A DNA stretch of 64,000 nt, taken from positions 112,084-176,083 of the forward strand of contig NZ_BORW01000010.1 of assembly GCF_018333375.1 (NCBI RefSeq), written 5' to 3'. This DNA comes from Paenibacillus cookii. Its GTDB lineage: Bacteria; Bacillota; Bacilli; Paenibacillales; Paenibacillaceae. Numbering within the stretch: the stretch's first letter is position 1; every line of letters starts with the position of its first letter. The notes below the pieces were generated by a model. That model ran no database searches. It was given only the letters and a program-made list of their open reading frames with translations, and was not told the DNA's origin. The position numbers and the translations under genes are program-made. Shown piece after piece: positions 38,401 to 45,961 of this stretch.

Positions 38401-39338
38401 GGTTCGGGCTATATCGGGAACGCATCCATGCCTATGCCGGCGACATTACCCGGGACCGGTTTGGACTCGATGTTCAGGCGTATGAGAAACTCCTGCAGCA
38501 AACGGACGCGATTATCCATTCGGCGGCCAACGTCAAACATTACGGAAGTTATGCCGATTTCGAGCTGCAGAACGTGAAGGCGACGGCCAACCTGCTTGCC
38601 TTTGCCGCCGAAGGCCGGCCGAAGCATATGCACCACATCTCCACGCTCGGCGTTGCGACAGGCGTCGTCGAGGGGGAACCGCATGTGTGCTTTACGGAAT
38701 ACGACCTGGAAAAAGGGCAGCGGTTCGAGAATTATTACGCCAGGACGAAATATGAGGCGGAACGCCTCGTATTGGCCGCACGGGAGCGCGGGATCGTCAC
38801 GAACATCTACCGGCTCGGCAACATCGTGTTCCACTCCGAAACGGGAAGGTTCCAGCAAAACATCGCGGACAACGCGTTTTATACGACGATGAAGTCGTTT
38901 TTCGAGCTCGGCATCGCGCCTGGAGAGCACAGCGGCTTCGATTTTACCTATGTCGATCAGGCAAGCAAGGCGATTTTGCTGCTGGCCGACTCCCGGGCGC
39001 TTCGGAACGAATCGTTCCATATCGCCAATCCGCACGAAGCGAATATCGGCGCCGTTTTGCAAGAGAATCCGTTCGGCCAAACGATCGATCTGCTATCATT
39101 CGACAAATTTGTCGATTATCTTGGGAAGCAATACGACGATGAAAAATCGAAGCGCGTCATCGAACAAATCATGCTGCATTACGGCTGGATGGAAGAAACG
39201 GTGTCTACGACATTTTTTACGATCTTTTCCGGCAAGACGACGCAGATATTGTCGAAATTTGGCTTTTCGTGGAGTTCGCTGGACCGCGAAATGATCCATA
39301 AGATGTTTAACCATTGCAGAAAAGAAGGATTTATCTAA
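32475..39338 (+). CDS. Dimodular NRPS with terminal thioester reductase (AusA-like)
   Basis: About 2287 residues. Domains: partial condensation domain, C-terminal half only (1-240); A1 (243-730; A3 YTSGSTGRPKG near 400); PCP1 (GGDSLKA, Ser near 777); full C domain (850-1275; HHIAVDG near 975); A2 (1295-1780; YTSGTTGKPKG near 1445); PCP2 (GGHSLKA near 1835); reductase (1920-2287; LLTGATGYLGAHLL, active Tyr/Lys in NYYARTKYEAE). Pocket codes read DAWFLGCVVK for A1 (Leu-like) and DVQFIAHVVK for A2 (Pro-like). The reductase would free a dipeptide aldehyde that can cyclise. No epimerase or thioesterase. ATG 32475 fits AAAGGA better than ATG 32469. The gene follows a c-di-GMP riboswitch and a PPTase. 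Confidence 0.93.
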   Translation: MSVLTTGKSNLDEWNRYVKQLEERTILRIHSGKASIPMQRVMYRWPKETGRQIRQACETARIEPSVLLSAAWGMLLIRYLRREEVAFAVVASAEQAYPLITKADGATALQSHVLQVAAAMTEHAAKSAAFDEIAGICAGLDEGSPVCNTAIWTGSGIGPDELQGKFELAVSLHLHEAGGLEVWHADGMFPGDFIRRMCRHLQHIMAAWAAGSNMTIGGLKLLTEEEEAQLAGWNQTAAHAELDRTIHGLFEEQAHKAPDNVAVVYQGESLTYGQLNEKADRLARELVRRGAGREQIVGIIATPSLEMIVGTLAILKTGAAYLPIDPAYPADRITYMLEDSGTELLVTEPKVRLDGKVRFKGEMVCAAAFSADIRGGSEAADAKMRNVRESAEPGDMAYVIYTSGSTGRPKGVMVEHRSLVNLCAWHIREFGVTEKDRATKYAGFGFDASVWEMFPYLVSGAAIHVIPEEIRLDSTQLHAYLKRHGITISFLPTQFCEHFMTMDHPTLRVLLTGGDKLKSFSRQNYDLYNCYGPTENTVVTTAYKVTELTPNIPIGYPVDNSRVYILDAYGHPQPVGIAGELCIAGSGLARGYLNQPELTGQKFVPGGITGEERLYRTGDLARWTEDGAIEFLGRIDHQVKIRGFRIETGEIEHRLLQHPQVSEAVVVDLEDASGAKYLCAYVVADGELAYGEMKAFLAEQLPDYMVPSKLVGLQELPLTANGKVDRRALPVPAASLDEGRYEAPAGEWEEKVAAIWSEVLGLGRVDACESFFTAGGDSLKAVLLQAKLERRFGASVPVTLLFERPTVREQAEWIEQAASESSCGNEQAAATETAGTGPDVIAKGPARTSYPLASAQKRLYFIEQMEQVGTAYNAPFAFRIEGEVDQPRLEQAFRTMIARHDAFRTSYQWENEEIVQRLHDQVPFELGQKETSEPNLSALIHSLITPFDLAKAPLLRAWLIRCGDADLQVLLVDFHHIAVDGISANVFFDELSRLYRGETLWELPIGFADFAVWEADSAERRAGGGHKAYWEKTLSGELPILQLPTDRERPAKQSFAGDTVTIRVPEETADRLKKFALDSGVTPFMVLFAGYHALLSRYTNQEDIITGVPVAGRLREELYAVIGMFVNTLPVRCYPEKRKSFMQLLQEVKTALLGAFEHQDYELEELVRSLNIPRDPSRNLLFDTLFVMQNTGKLELRLEGAETSLYPYVHPISKYDLMVDLTEEETGIRIDLQYCTDLFERQSIEAFGARFLQLLADALVHPGKMLCELEILDEEEHEFLVKGLNATDSAYRDQMTIHGLFEEQARRTPEKTALVFGPRSMSYRELNERANRLAWTLRDKGVVPDQVVGLMVDRSFEMIVGLLAILKAGGAYVPIDPEYPQDRVVYMLENSHTRLLLTQSHLAGQVSFGGETLLIDGEDAYGDRTEDLPHVNGPSDLLYVIYTSGTTGKPKGVMIEHRNIVNLLHFEYEATNVDYGGNVLQFTTISFDVCSQEIWSTLLAGGTLHLITNDLRMSVGDLLEHIENKGIEVLFMPVSFLKFILNEKEYADRFPSSVKHVITAGEQLIVPEKFRAHLKKHGVYLHNHYGPSETHVVTTHTIDPNGAIPELPPIGKPIANTQIYIVNENLQPQPVGVAGELYIAGHNVGRGYYNNEDMTRERYVPNPFIKGERMYKTGDLARWTREGTIEFLGRLDHQVKIRGFRIELGEIENCLLNHPAVSETIVVAKEDGKGGHYLCAYFTATADMSVSELREHIGKALPDYMIPSYFTQLPEMPLTPNGKIDRKALPEPDASQGRSRDYVGPRTETEQAVAEVWQAVLQVDNVGIHDNFFELGGHSLKATVVVARLQKQFEIGMNDIFEHQTIAELASKIKPKTNHLHSRLEQVKELYAGLKNIDLSADKTMYDERNRNYEQLDTAAVNGYGNVLLTGATGYLGAHLLWEAMTEKDWNVIAIVRAGSDAEAEERLRQKCAYYFGPDWFGLYRERIHAYAGDITRDRFGLDVQAYEKLLQQTDAIIHSAANVKHYGSYADFELQNVKATANLLAFAAEGRPKHMHHISTLGVATGVVEGEPHVCFTEYDLEKGQRFENYYARTKYEAERLVLAARERGIVTNIYRLGNIVFHSETGRFQQNIADNAFYTTMKSFFELGIAPGEHSGFDFTYVDQASKAILLLADSRALRNESFHIANPHEANIGAVLQENPFGQTIDLLSFDKFVDYLGKQYDDEKSKRVIEQIMLHYGWMEETVSTTFFTIFSGKTTQILSKFGFSWSSLDREMIHKMFNHCRKEGFI

Positions 39339-39376
39339 TTCGACATAATTCTACATAATTCGGTAAATTCTTCTTT
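39321..39376 (+). repeat. AT-rich inverted repeat at the NRPS 3' end
   Basis: AAAGAAGGATTTA and TAAATTCTTCTTT form 13 pairs (one G-U) around a 30-base loop that contains the direct repeat ACATAATTC twice. There is no real T-run, and it overlaps a candidate -35. It may slow or end NRPS transcripts. Confidence 0.4.
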
Positions 39377-39402
39377 ACAAATCTATGATTTTTGCTTATG
39401 CT
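39374..39402 (+). promoter_or_regulatory. Candidate SigA promoter of the chemotaxis-like pair
   Basis: TTTACA (39374-39379) and TATGCT (39397-39402) at 17 bases. Confidence 0.45.
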
Positions 39403-39429
39403 AAAACCAATATATTCTATTCGGGATAT
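39402..39429 (+). promoter_or_regulatory. Candidate SigD (flagellar) promoter
   Basis: TAAA (39402-39405) and CGGGATAT (39422-39429) with 16 bases between resemble the SigD pattern TAAA-N15-GCCGATAT. The placement before a signalling gene of the chemotaxis type fits, but the -10 matches in only 5 of 8 positions. Confidence 0.4.
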
Positions 39430-39461
39430 TCGTTATCCTGATAAAAAATGGGGGAAAAAGC

Positions 39462-39806
39462 ATGTACACAATTAATTATGATGCCGGATTGAACCGTGTT
39501 ACCGTCAAAGTGAGCGAAATCAACAAGGACAACGTCAACCAGTACATCGAAGATTTCAAAAAGGCGCTTGAAGGAGTCAAGCCAGGATTTACGGGCCTGA
39601 CGGACTTGAGCGAAGGCAAGCTGTTTACGATGGACGTCGCCGAAAAACTGAGCCCGCTGGGCGATCTTTCGGTCCAAAAGGGACTGTCCAAATGGGCTTA
39701 CTACACCGGTTCGGCCGTATCCAAACTTCAAATGAAACGGATGTTTGGCGAAGTGGTCGATTCCTTTGAAAAGCTGGAAGACGCGGAAGCGTTCTTGAAA
39801 AACTAA
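39462..39806 (+). CDS. SpoIIAA/STAS-like small protein
   Basis: 114 residues. The alternation of beta-strands and helices (MYTINYDAGLNRVTVKVSEI; then GFTGLTDLSEGKLFTMDVAE; KWAYYTGSAVSKLQMKRMFG) resembles SpoIIAA-like/STAS-type proteins that work as small protein-interaction modules, but no exact family could be assigned. It lies 66 bases before the MCP-type gene without a clear terminator, so they may work together. GGGGGAAAAAGC precedes ATG 39462. Confidence 0.7.
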   Translation: MYTINYDAGLNRVTVKVSEINKDNVNQYIEDFKKALEGVKPGFTGLTDLSEGKLFTMDVAEKLSPLGDLSVQKGLSKWAYYTGSAVSKLQMKRMFGEVVDSFEKLEDAEAFLKN

Positions 39807-39872
39807 TCCATACAACATGCACCCGATGTCCGCGGACATCGGGTGCAACCGGATAGGTGGGTGAAATGCACC

Positions 39873-41147
39873 ATGAAAGTCGAAAATCCCGACATGCAAA
39901 AGCAATACAGAAAAATAGGGCTGGCGGGCGCAGGATATTTTGCGGGAGCTGTTGTCATCATCAATCTGATTTGTCTCTTATGCGGTTTGCCCGGTTGGGC
40001 GGGATTGATCGCAAGCCTTGTTTTGACGGTACCGGTCGGTTATTTGATCGCGGTATGGCTGCTGCGTACGGCAGGGGCCGGGAACGTTCGGGGCCAGGCC
40101 GTAACCGGCGGCGGAATCTCCGGCGAGCTTGCAGGCGCATCGGAAGATCATATACATAAGATCGGGCTTCAGTACAAGGAATTATCGGAAGAGTTCAATA
40201 CCCAAATCTCGCAGATGGCGGGTACCATCGAAGAAGTCAAAGCCAGCGCCGAAATGGGCTTTTACGTATCGGACATGATCAAGGAAGCGACGCTGGGCGT
40301 ATCCCAAGATGCAAGCCAGCAGACCGACATGATCCGGATCAGTTCCAATACGGTGGGAGACGTGGTCAACGCGATCCGGCACATCGCCGGCAGCGCCGAC
40401 GAGGTGGCTGCGGCGGCAGGCGAATCGTCCGAAAAATCCGCGGAAGGACAGGAAGCGATTTTGGCAGCCATGAAGCAGATGGACGAAGCCGATACGACGG
40501 TTCGCTCCCTGGTCGAGATGATGAACCGGCTGGAAGAGAGCTCGCGCGAAGTCGTATCGTTTGTCGCCATGATCCGGGAAATCGCCGAACAGACGCACCT
40601 GCTTTCGTTGAATGCGGCCATTGAGGCAGCGCGTTTCGGGGATGAGGGCAGAGGGTTCTCCGTCATTGCCGGCGAGATCCGAAACCTGGCAGAGCAGTCT
40701 TCCAATTCCGCCAAGCAAGTGACGAAGGTCGTATCGGCGATCCTGAAGGAAACGGCGCAGGCGGTCGATTCTACCAAGCTGGTGGCAGAACAAGTAGGAA
40801 ACGGGTTAAAAGTCGTGAACCAAGCCGGAGATTCATTCGAATTCATCAAGCTTTCGGTCGGCGAGGTAGCGGGTCAAATCCAGGAAGTATCCTCGGCCGT
40901 CGAAGAAATCGCGGCAGGCGCGGAGCAGCTGGTCGTGACCATGGAAAAAACGGAGCAAATCGCCGTGAAAACGATGTCGGAAATGAACAACGTAACGCAA
41001 GCCGTCGAAGAGCATCACTCCATCATGGAGCAAATTTCCGCTGCAACCGAAACGCTGAACCAATATTCGAAAGGGCTGGACCTGGCCATTCAGAAATACC
41101 GCGAACAGATCGGCGATCACGAAATATCTTTAAAACCCGTGAGTTAG
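39873..41147 (+). CDS. Methyl-accepting chemotaxis-type signalling protein
   Basis: 424 residues. Two hydrophobic segments (about 10-35 and 40-60; no extracellular ligand domain between) precede the long helical hairpin of MCP signalling domains (about 95-420). The conserved tip is [20 protein letters not shown] and [20 protein letters not shown], with the usual NLLALNAA changed to HLLSLNAA. No HAMP was recognised. It probably passes a membrane or cytoplasmic signal to CheA/CheW. The start is ATG 39873; GTG 39861 is an alternative. Confidence 0.88.
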   Translation: MKVENPDMQKQYRKIGLAGAGYFAGAVVIINLICLLCGLPGWAGLIASLVLTVPVGYLIAVWLLRTAGAGNVRGQAVTGGGISGELAGASEDHIHKIGLQYKELSEEFNTQISQMAGTIEEVKASAEMGFYVSDMIKEATLGVSQDASQQTDMIRISSNTVGDVVNAIRHIAGSADEVAAAAGESSEKSAEGQEAILAAMKQMDEADTTVRSLVEMMNRLEESSREVVSFVAMIREIAEQTHLLSLNAAIEAARFGDEGRGFSVIAGEIRNLAEQSSNSAKQVTKVVSAILKETAQAVDSTKLVAEQVGNGLKVVNQAGDSFEFIKLSVGEVAGQIQEVSSAVEEIAAGAEQLVVTMEKTEQIAVKTMSEMNNVTQAVEEHHSIMEQISAATETLNQYSKGLDLAIQKYREQIGDHEISLKPVS

Positions 41148-41206
41148 AGAACAATCGGATGGACGGAGAACTGCGCAGCATCCGCCTGTTCGTCCATATA
41201 AGATTA

Positions 41207-41246
41207 AGAAGGCGGCCTCTTCGCTTTTGGCGAAGGGCCGCCTTCT
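41207..41246. terminator. Bidirectional terminator between MCP and VanW genes
   Basis: AGAAGGCGGCC pairs with GGCCGCCTTCT, with an inner TTCGC/GCGAA stem. It serves both convergent genes; T-rich on plus, A-rich flanks serve minus. Confidence 0.85.
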
Positions 41247-41268
41247 GTATTGCGGGCTCCCCGTTTCC

Positions 41269-42705
41269 CTAGAAATTCGGGCCGCTGATTCCGTCTTCGA
41301 CGATCTGCTCTTTGGAGCCTTGGGAATCGCTGCCGGCTTCGGCGCTTCCGTTATTAACGGCGATCAGCCTGCTTTGCGGTCGGTACGTATCCCGGGAAAC
41401 GCGTTTTTTCCCGACGGTCTCGCCGTTCACCTTCTTGATCTGATAGGTTTCCACGACGTAGCCGGGCTTGCCCTCCTGCAGCACCTCTTGCGCGCCTGCC
41501 GGAATGTCTTTGTTCTGCACGAATTTTTCCTTCACGGGAAGCGTCTCGACGGTTCGGGTCTCCAGCTCGTATTCGGTGTTTTTCGGAAACGTGCCGAAAA
41601 ATTTGACGGTCAAATTGTTGCCTTCCACGTAAGCGCGGATCAGCAGCGATTTGCCTGTCGTGTTTTTGAACCGGAAGTTGATGGAGCCCTCGGCGAACGT
41701 GGCGTCGAGCCCCTTGGGCAAATAGCTGACCGGCAAGGAGTGGTTGCGCCTTTCCACGATCTCCAGCCCGGTCCGCAGCGCCGCATTGTACACGGTACTG
41801 GACACCTGGCAGATGCCGCCGCCGATTCCCGGGACGAGCTTCCCGTTCAGAATGACCGGGGCTTCGCGGAAGCCGTACGTTTTCTCGGCCTTTGCGATGA
41901 CCTGCCCGTAATCGAATATTTCCCCCGGCTTCAACACCATGCCGTCGATGGCCTTAGCGGCGGAGCTGACGTTGTATACCCTGCCGGAGGCGCTGGAGCC
42001 GAGGCCGGTGCTGGACTCGACGATTTTTCGTTCGATGCCTTCTTCCTTCAGGCTGTTCACCGTTACCTTCGGTTTCAGGTTATATAAAGGAAGCTTTATC
42101 TTCAGCGGCACGTCCGCGTCTTCGGGCTCGGGGAAGCTTTTGGGAATGAGCGCCGTCATCGTTCGGGTAAAGTTTTCCCAATCGATCCGGGGCACCGATA
42201 CTTCCGGGGTATAGACCACCTTGTCGTTTTTGGCGATGCGGCGCGAGGCGTTGACGGGGCTGCCGAATTGTTTTTCCTCCCATCCGGGCCCGAACCGCTC
42301 CTTCATCAGCGCCCGATTCCAGCGCGGGGACAGCGTCCATTCCCGTTTGAACCGTTGGCGAGCTTTGAGCCGGTCCAGCCAGTTGCCTTCGTCGAGGGCG
42401 GCAACCGCTTTTTTGAATTCGGCCGCGTCGAACGTGACGCCCGCCGATTTTAGCGTCATGTTGACGTCCTGGCCGTCGCTCGCGGCAAGCGTCACCGTCA
42501 GCGGCTTTTCCTCCAGCTGTTTCAGCCTGGCGTCCAGCTCCCGGAGGACCTCGTCCTTTTTCTTTCCGCCGACGTCCCAGCCGCCGACCGTAATGTAATC
42601 CGGAAGCGTGTTTTGGCCGATATAAAGATGTATGCCCCCGGCAGCGACGGAACCGATCAGCACCATGGCGGCGACGATGATCAGCGTCAAATGAACTTTT
42701 TTCAT
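41269..42705 (-). CDS. VanW family protein with PG-binding and G5 domains
   Basis: 478 residues. One N-terminal membrane anchor (VHLTLIIVAAMVLIGSVAAG) is followed by a putative peptidoglycan-binding part (about 35-200), a VanW domain (about 210-350; VSSAAKAIDGMVLKPGEIFD, GGGICQVSSTVYNAALRTGL) and a G5 domain (about 370-450; PAGAQEVLQEGKPGYVVETY). VanW proteins are of unknown enzymatic role at the cell wall; G5 domains bind glycans. The start 42705 follows AGGTGGGAG; an upstream in-frame ATG (42729) is less likely. Divergent from ftsE across a WalR-like box. Confidence 0.88.
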   Translation of the reverse strand: MKKVHLTLIIVAAMVLIGSVAAGGIHLYIGQNTLPDYITVGGWDVGGKKKDEVLRELDARLKQLEEKPLTVTLAASDGQDVNMTLKSAGVTFDAAEFKKAVAALDEGNWLDRLKARQRFKREWTLSPRWNRALMKERFGPGWEEKQFGSPVNASRRIAKNDKVVYTPEVSVPRIDWENFTRTMTALIPKSFPEPEDADVPLKIKLPLYNLKPKVTVNSLKEEGIERKIVESSTGLGSSASGRVYNVSSAAKAIDGMVLKPGEIFDYGQVIAKAEKTYGFREAPVILNGKLVPGIGGGICQVSSTVYNAALRTGLEIVERRNHSLPVSYLPKGLDATFAEGSINFRFKNTTGKSLLIRAYVEGNNLTVKFFGTFPKNTEYELETRTVETLPVKEKFVQNKDIPAGAQEVLQEGKPGYVVETYQIKKVNGETVGKKRVSRDTYRPQSRLIAVNNGSAEAGSDSQGSKEQIVEDGISGPNF

Positions 42706-42798
42706 GGCTCCCACCTTTTTTTGCTTCATATTAAACGCGGTTGATGCAGTCTTTCATATATATGTAAATAAATTGGAAAAATTTCGGGTACTCAAAAG

Positions 42799-42815
42799 GT
42801 AACAAATTTGTTACA
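42799..42815 (-). promoter_or_regulatory. WalR (YycF)-type binding box between VanW and ftsE
   Basis: On the minus strand it reads TGTAAC-AAATT-TGTTAC, an exact fit to the WalR consensus TGTWAH-N5-TGTWAH. Its core is also a perfect 16-base palindrome GTAACAAATTTGTTAC. It lies about 57 bases upstream of a likely VanW start point (-10 TATATA near 42757), and farther from ftsE. WalRK activates cell-wall remodelling genes. Confidence 0.65.
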
Positions 42816-42877
42816 ATAAAAAACATCATGGTGATTCCGAAAGATTTTTAAAGGAATTAGCTGGAACATGTCGAAAT

Positions 42878-42883
42878 TATAAT
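42878..42883 (+). promoter_or_regulatory. Candidate -10 of the ftsE operon
   Basis: TATAAT 34 bases before the ftsE start, with no good -35 at 17 bases. This fits an activator-dependent promoter. Confidence 0.4.
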
Positions 42884-42916
42884 GGCTAATTATGTAATGT
42901 AGGAAGTGATAATGAA

Positions 42917-43603
42917 GTGATCGAAATGCAGGATGTGTGGAAGACGTACCCGAACGGAACCCATGCGCTTCAAGGGGTGTCCGTCAAGATTGACCGCAAT
43001 GAATTCGTATATGTCGTCGGCCCGTCCGGCGCAGGAAAATCGACCTTTATGAAACTTATATACCGCGAAGAGGTGCCTACGAAAGGGCAAATCTCCGTAA
43101 ACGGGTTTAATATAGGGAAGCTGAAGCAGCGGAAAATTCCTTACGTCAGACGCAACATCGGCGTTATTTTTCAGGATTTTCGCCTTTTGCCGAAGCTTAC
43201 CGCGTATGAAAACGTTGCGTTTGCCATGGAAGTCATCGAAACCCCGAAACGCCAGATGAAAAAACGGGTCATGGAAGTGCTGGATCTGGTCGGCCTGAAG
43301 GCCAAAGCGAACCGCCAGCCCGCCCAGCTTTCCGGCGGAGAGCAGCAGCGCATCGCCATCGCCCGCGCGATCGTCAACAATCCCTCGGTAATCATCGCGG
43401 ACGAGCCTACCGGTAACCTCGACCCCGAAACGTCCTGGGGCATCATGCAGCTTCTGGACGAAATCAACTTCCGCGGAACGACCATCGTCATGGCCACCCA
43501 CAACAAGGATATCGTGAACACGATGCGCAAGCGCGTCATCGCGATCGAACACGGCAACATCGTGCGCGACCAGCTGAGAGGAGAGTACGGATATGACTTT
43601 TAA
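42917..43603 (+). CDS. ftsE: Cell division ATP-binding protein FtsE
   Basis: 228 residues, ABC ATPase. Walker A VGPSGAGKSTFM (near 35), the signature LSGGEQQRIAIARA and Walker B VIIADEPTGNLD are all intact. With FtsX it converts ATP cycles into activation of a cell-wall hydrolase outside the membrane. The start is GTG 42917 behind AGGAAG. It overlaps ftsX by 11 bases. Confidence 0.97.
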   Translation: MIEMQDVWKTYPNGTHALQGVSVKIDRNEFVYVVGPSGAGKSTFMKLIYREEVPTKGQISVNGFNIGKLKQRKIPYVRRNIGVIFQDFRLLPKLTAYENVAFAMEVIETPKRQMKKRVMEVLDLVGLKAKANRQPAQLSGGEQQRIAIARAIVNNPSVIIADEPTGNLDPETSWGIMQLLDEINFRGTTIVMATHNKDIVNTMRKRVIAIEHGNIVRDQLRGEYGYDF

Positions 43604-44507
43604 CACCTTCTTGCGGCATTTGCGGGAAGGGGCGAAAAACATATTCCGCAACGGCTGGATGTCCGTCGCATCGATTGTATCCATTATCGTATCTCTATTC
43701 ATTTTGGGCGTATTTATTCTGCTTGTACTCAATGTAAACGCCATCGCGGACAAAGCGGACAAGCAGGTGCAGATTCGGGCATACCTGAATTTGAACGTGG
43801 ACCAGAAGCTGCGCGAAACCGTGCAGAAGGAAATTGCCGCCATGCCGGAAGTCAGCAAGATCGACTTCATCTCCAAGGAGCAAGGGCTCGAGGATTTCCG
43901 CAAGAGCATGGGCGATGAAGGCAAGGAGCTGCTCGAAGGGTTCGACAAGGACAACAATCCGCTTCCGGACGCGTTCAAGATCGAAGTATACGAACCGACG
44001 ACCGTTCCTTTTGTCTCCAAAAAAATCGAAGCGTTAAACGCGAGCCATGCCGACCAGCAGCCGATCATGAAGGTGAAATACGGCAAAGGCACGATTGAAA
44101 CGCTGTTCAAAGTCACGCGCATGGTGCGCAATATCGGATTCATTTTCGTGGCCGGGCTTGCGGTGATGTCGATGTTCCTCATTTCCAACACGATCCGGGT
44201 CACGATTCTTGCGCGGCGCCGGGAAATCGGGATCATGAAGCTGGTGGGCGCGACGAACACGTTTATCCGCTGGCCGTTTTTCGTGGAAGGGACGCTGATC
44301 GGCCTGATCGGTTCGATCATCACGGTCGCGATCCTGTTTGCCGGGTACAGCCGTTTGGCGGCAACCGTGGGCTCCGATTTCACGCTGCAGATGTCGCTGC
44401 TGCCCGTAAGCGATTTGTGGCAGTGGGGCGGCCTCCTGATCGTGCTCGGCGTCCTGATCGGCATGTGGGGAACGACCCTCTCTATTCGCAAATTTTTGAA
44501 GGTATAG
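43593..44507 (+). CDS. ftsX: Cell division membrane protein FtsX
   Basis: 304 residues. One N-terminal membrane segment (about 22-45), an extracellular loop (about 50-165) and three C-terminal segments (about 175-300; contains ISNTIRVTILARRREIGIMK, the FtsX-type coupling region). It partners with FtsE. The extracellular loop is the part that contacts the hydrolase regulator, here probably the EnvC-like product encoded next. Confidence 0.96.
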   Translation: MTFNTFLRHLREGAKNIFRNGWMSVASIVSIIVSLFILGVFILLVLNVNAIADKADKQVQIRAYLNLNVDQKLRETVQKEIAAMPEVSKIDFISKEQGLEDFRKSMGDEGKELLEGFDKDNNPLPDAFKIEVYEPTTVPFVSKKIEALNASHADQQPIMKVKYGKGTIETLFKVTRMVRNIGFIFVAGLAVMSMFLISNTIRVTILARRREIGIMKLVGATNTFIRWPFFVEGTLIGLIGSIITVAILFAGYSRLAATVGSDFTLQMSLLPVSDLWQWGGLLIVLGVLIGMWGTTLSIRKFLKV

Positions 44508-44585
44508 GTTAATCGCGCGAGGAACGCGCCCGCAGCTAGGGCGACTCCATACGGAAGATTATTTGAAAAGGATGGGGAGCGCAAG

Positions 44586-45866
44586 TTGAAAAAAATAGCC
44601 TCTGTACTTGCCGTTGTCTTGCTGGCGGCGGCCGTTGTCCAGCCCTCCGAGGGCTACGCCAAAAAAAGAACTGTCGACCAAATCGAACATGAATTAAGAG
44701 TGCTGCAGCAGCAGGCGCAGGCGGCCAAAAAGCAAAAGGAAAAGGCCGAATCGCAGAAGCAGGAAGCGCAGCATTATAAAAATAAAACGACGCAAAATTT
44801 GCAGTACGTGTTGAACCAGATCGAGCAGGTCAGCAATAAGATGACCAAGATTTCGGTCCAAATCGACGAAACCCAGGACAAGCTCCATGAGACGGCCACC
44901 GCGCTCGACGCGGCGGAGGATCGGATCGCGTCCCGGGAGAAAATGCTGGAATCCCGCGTCAGGCTGATGTACACGGACGGCAGCGTCTCTTACCTGGAAG
45001 TGCTCCTGTCTTCGACGAGCTTTTCCGATTTCCTGGAACGGGCGGACACGCTCAAAAACTTCGTGGACCAGGACAAGGATTTGCTCGAGCAGCATAAGAA
45101 GGACAAAGCGCTCGTGCTCGAGAAGAAAAAAGAGCTTGAAGGGCAGTATGCCAAGGCGAAGGATCTGTACGCCGAGATGGAGAACCAAAAAGCCATCCTG
45201 GACGAAAATGAAAGACAAAAGCAAATTCTTATCGCCAAATACGATCAGCAGATCGAGGATTCGGACGATCTCAGCGAAGAGCAAAACGCATTGCTCGTCA
45301 GCCTGGTCAGCAAACGTTCGGCGCTGCAGCAGGAGAAAAACAAGCTGAAGGCCGAAGAAGCCGCCAGACGGGCGGCGGCAGCGAAGGCCGCGGCCGCGAA
45401 AAGGGCCGCCGCGGCGGCCAAGAAAAAGGCCAGCTCGTCGGTCGCAAGCTCCGGAGGATTCTCCGGCAACGGCGGACCGTTATATATGCCGGTTAGCGGC
45501 GCACGGGTGTCTTCGGGATACGGACGAAGAGTCCATCCGGTGACGGGGGAAGTCGGCAAAATGCATACGGGCGTCGATTTGGCCGTTCCGGAAGGAACGC
45601 CGATCCACGCGGCGGATGAAGGAACCGTCACGCTTGCCGAATGGTGGAGCGGATACGGCTACTGTGTTATTATCGATCATGGAGGCGGGATGTGGACGCT
45701 GTACGGCCACATCCGCAGCGGCGGAATCAAGGTGAAGGTTGGCGAGCACGTCAGCCGCGGCCAGGTGATTGCCGAATCCGGATCGACGGGACGGGTAACG
45801 GGCCCGCATTTGCATTTCGAGGTCCGCGAGAACGGCAACCCTGTGAATCCGATGCCTTATTTGTAA
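44586..45866 (+). CDS. EnvC-like secreted M23 peptidase with coiled coil
   Basis: 426 residues. A signal peptide (about 1-25) is followed by a long coiled coil (about 30-270), an Ala/Lys-rich linker (KAAAAKRAAAAAKKKASS) and an M23 (LytM) domain (about 300-426). The metal/active residues are present: HTGVDLAVPEGT (about 326), and HLHFEVRENG near the end, so it should be an active endopeptidase, unlike E. coli EnvC, which has lost these. The TTG 44586 start follows GATGGGGAG. Placement after ftsEX suggests that FtsX recruits it. Confidence 0.92.
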   Translation: MKKIASVLAVVLLAAAVVQPSEGYAKKRTVDQIEHELRVLQQQAQAAKKQKEKAESQKQEAQHYKNKTTQNLQYVLNQIEQVSNKMTKISVQIDETQDKLHETATALDAAEDRIASREKMLESRVRLMYTDGSVSYLEVLLSSTSFSDFLERADTLKNFVDQDKDLLEQHKKDKALVLEKKKELEGQYAKAKDLYAEMENQKAILDENERQKQILIAKYDQQIEDSDDLSEEQNALLVSLVSKRSALQQEKNKLKAEEAARRAAAAKAAAAKRAAAAAKKKASSSVASSGGFSGNGGPLYMPVSGARVSSGYGRRVHPVTGEVGKMHTGVDLAVPEGTPIHAADEGTVTLAEWWSGYGYCVIIDHGGGMWTLYGHIRSGGIKVKVGEHVSRGQVIAESGSTGRVTGPHLHFEVRENGNPVNPMPYL

Positions 45867-45961
45867 GATCATAAATATTCCGTACAAGCCGGACATATAC
45901 TACAATGGTTAGAACTGGTCCCTACAAGGCTTGGCCGGAAAATAAAAGGCGGTGATCACAC

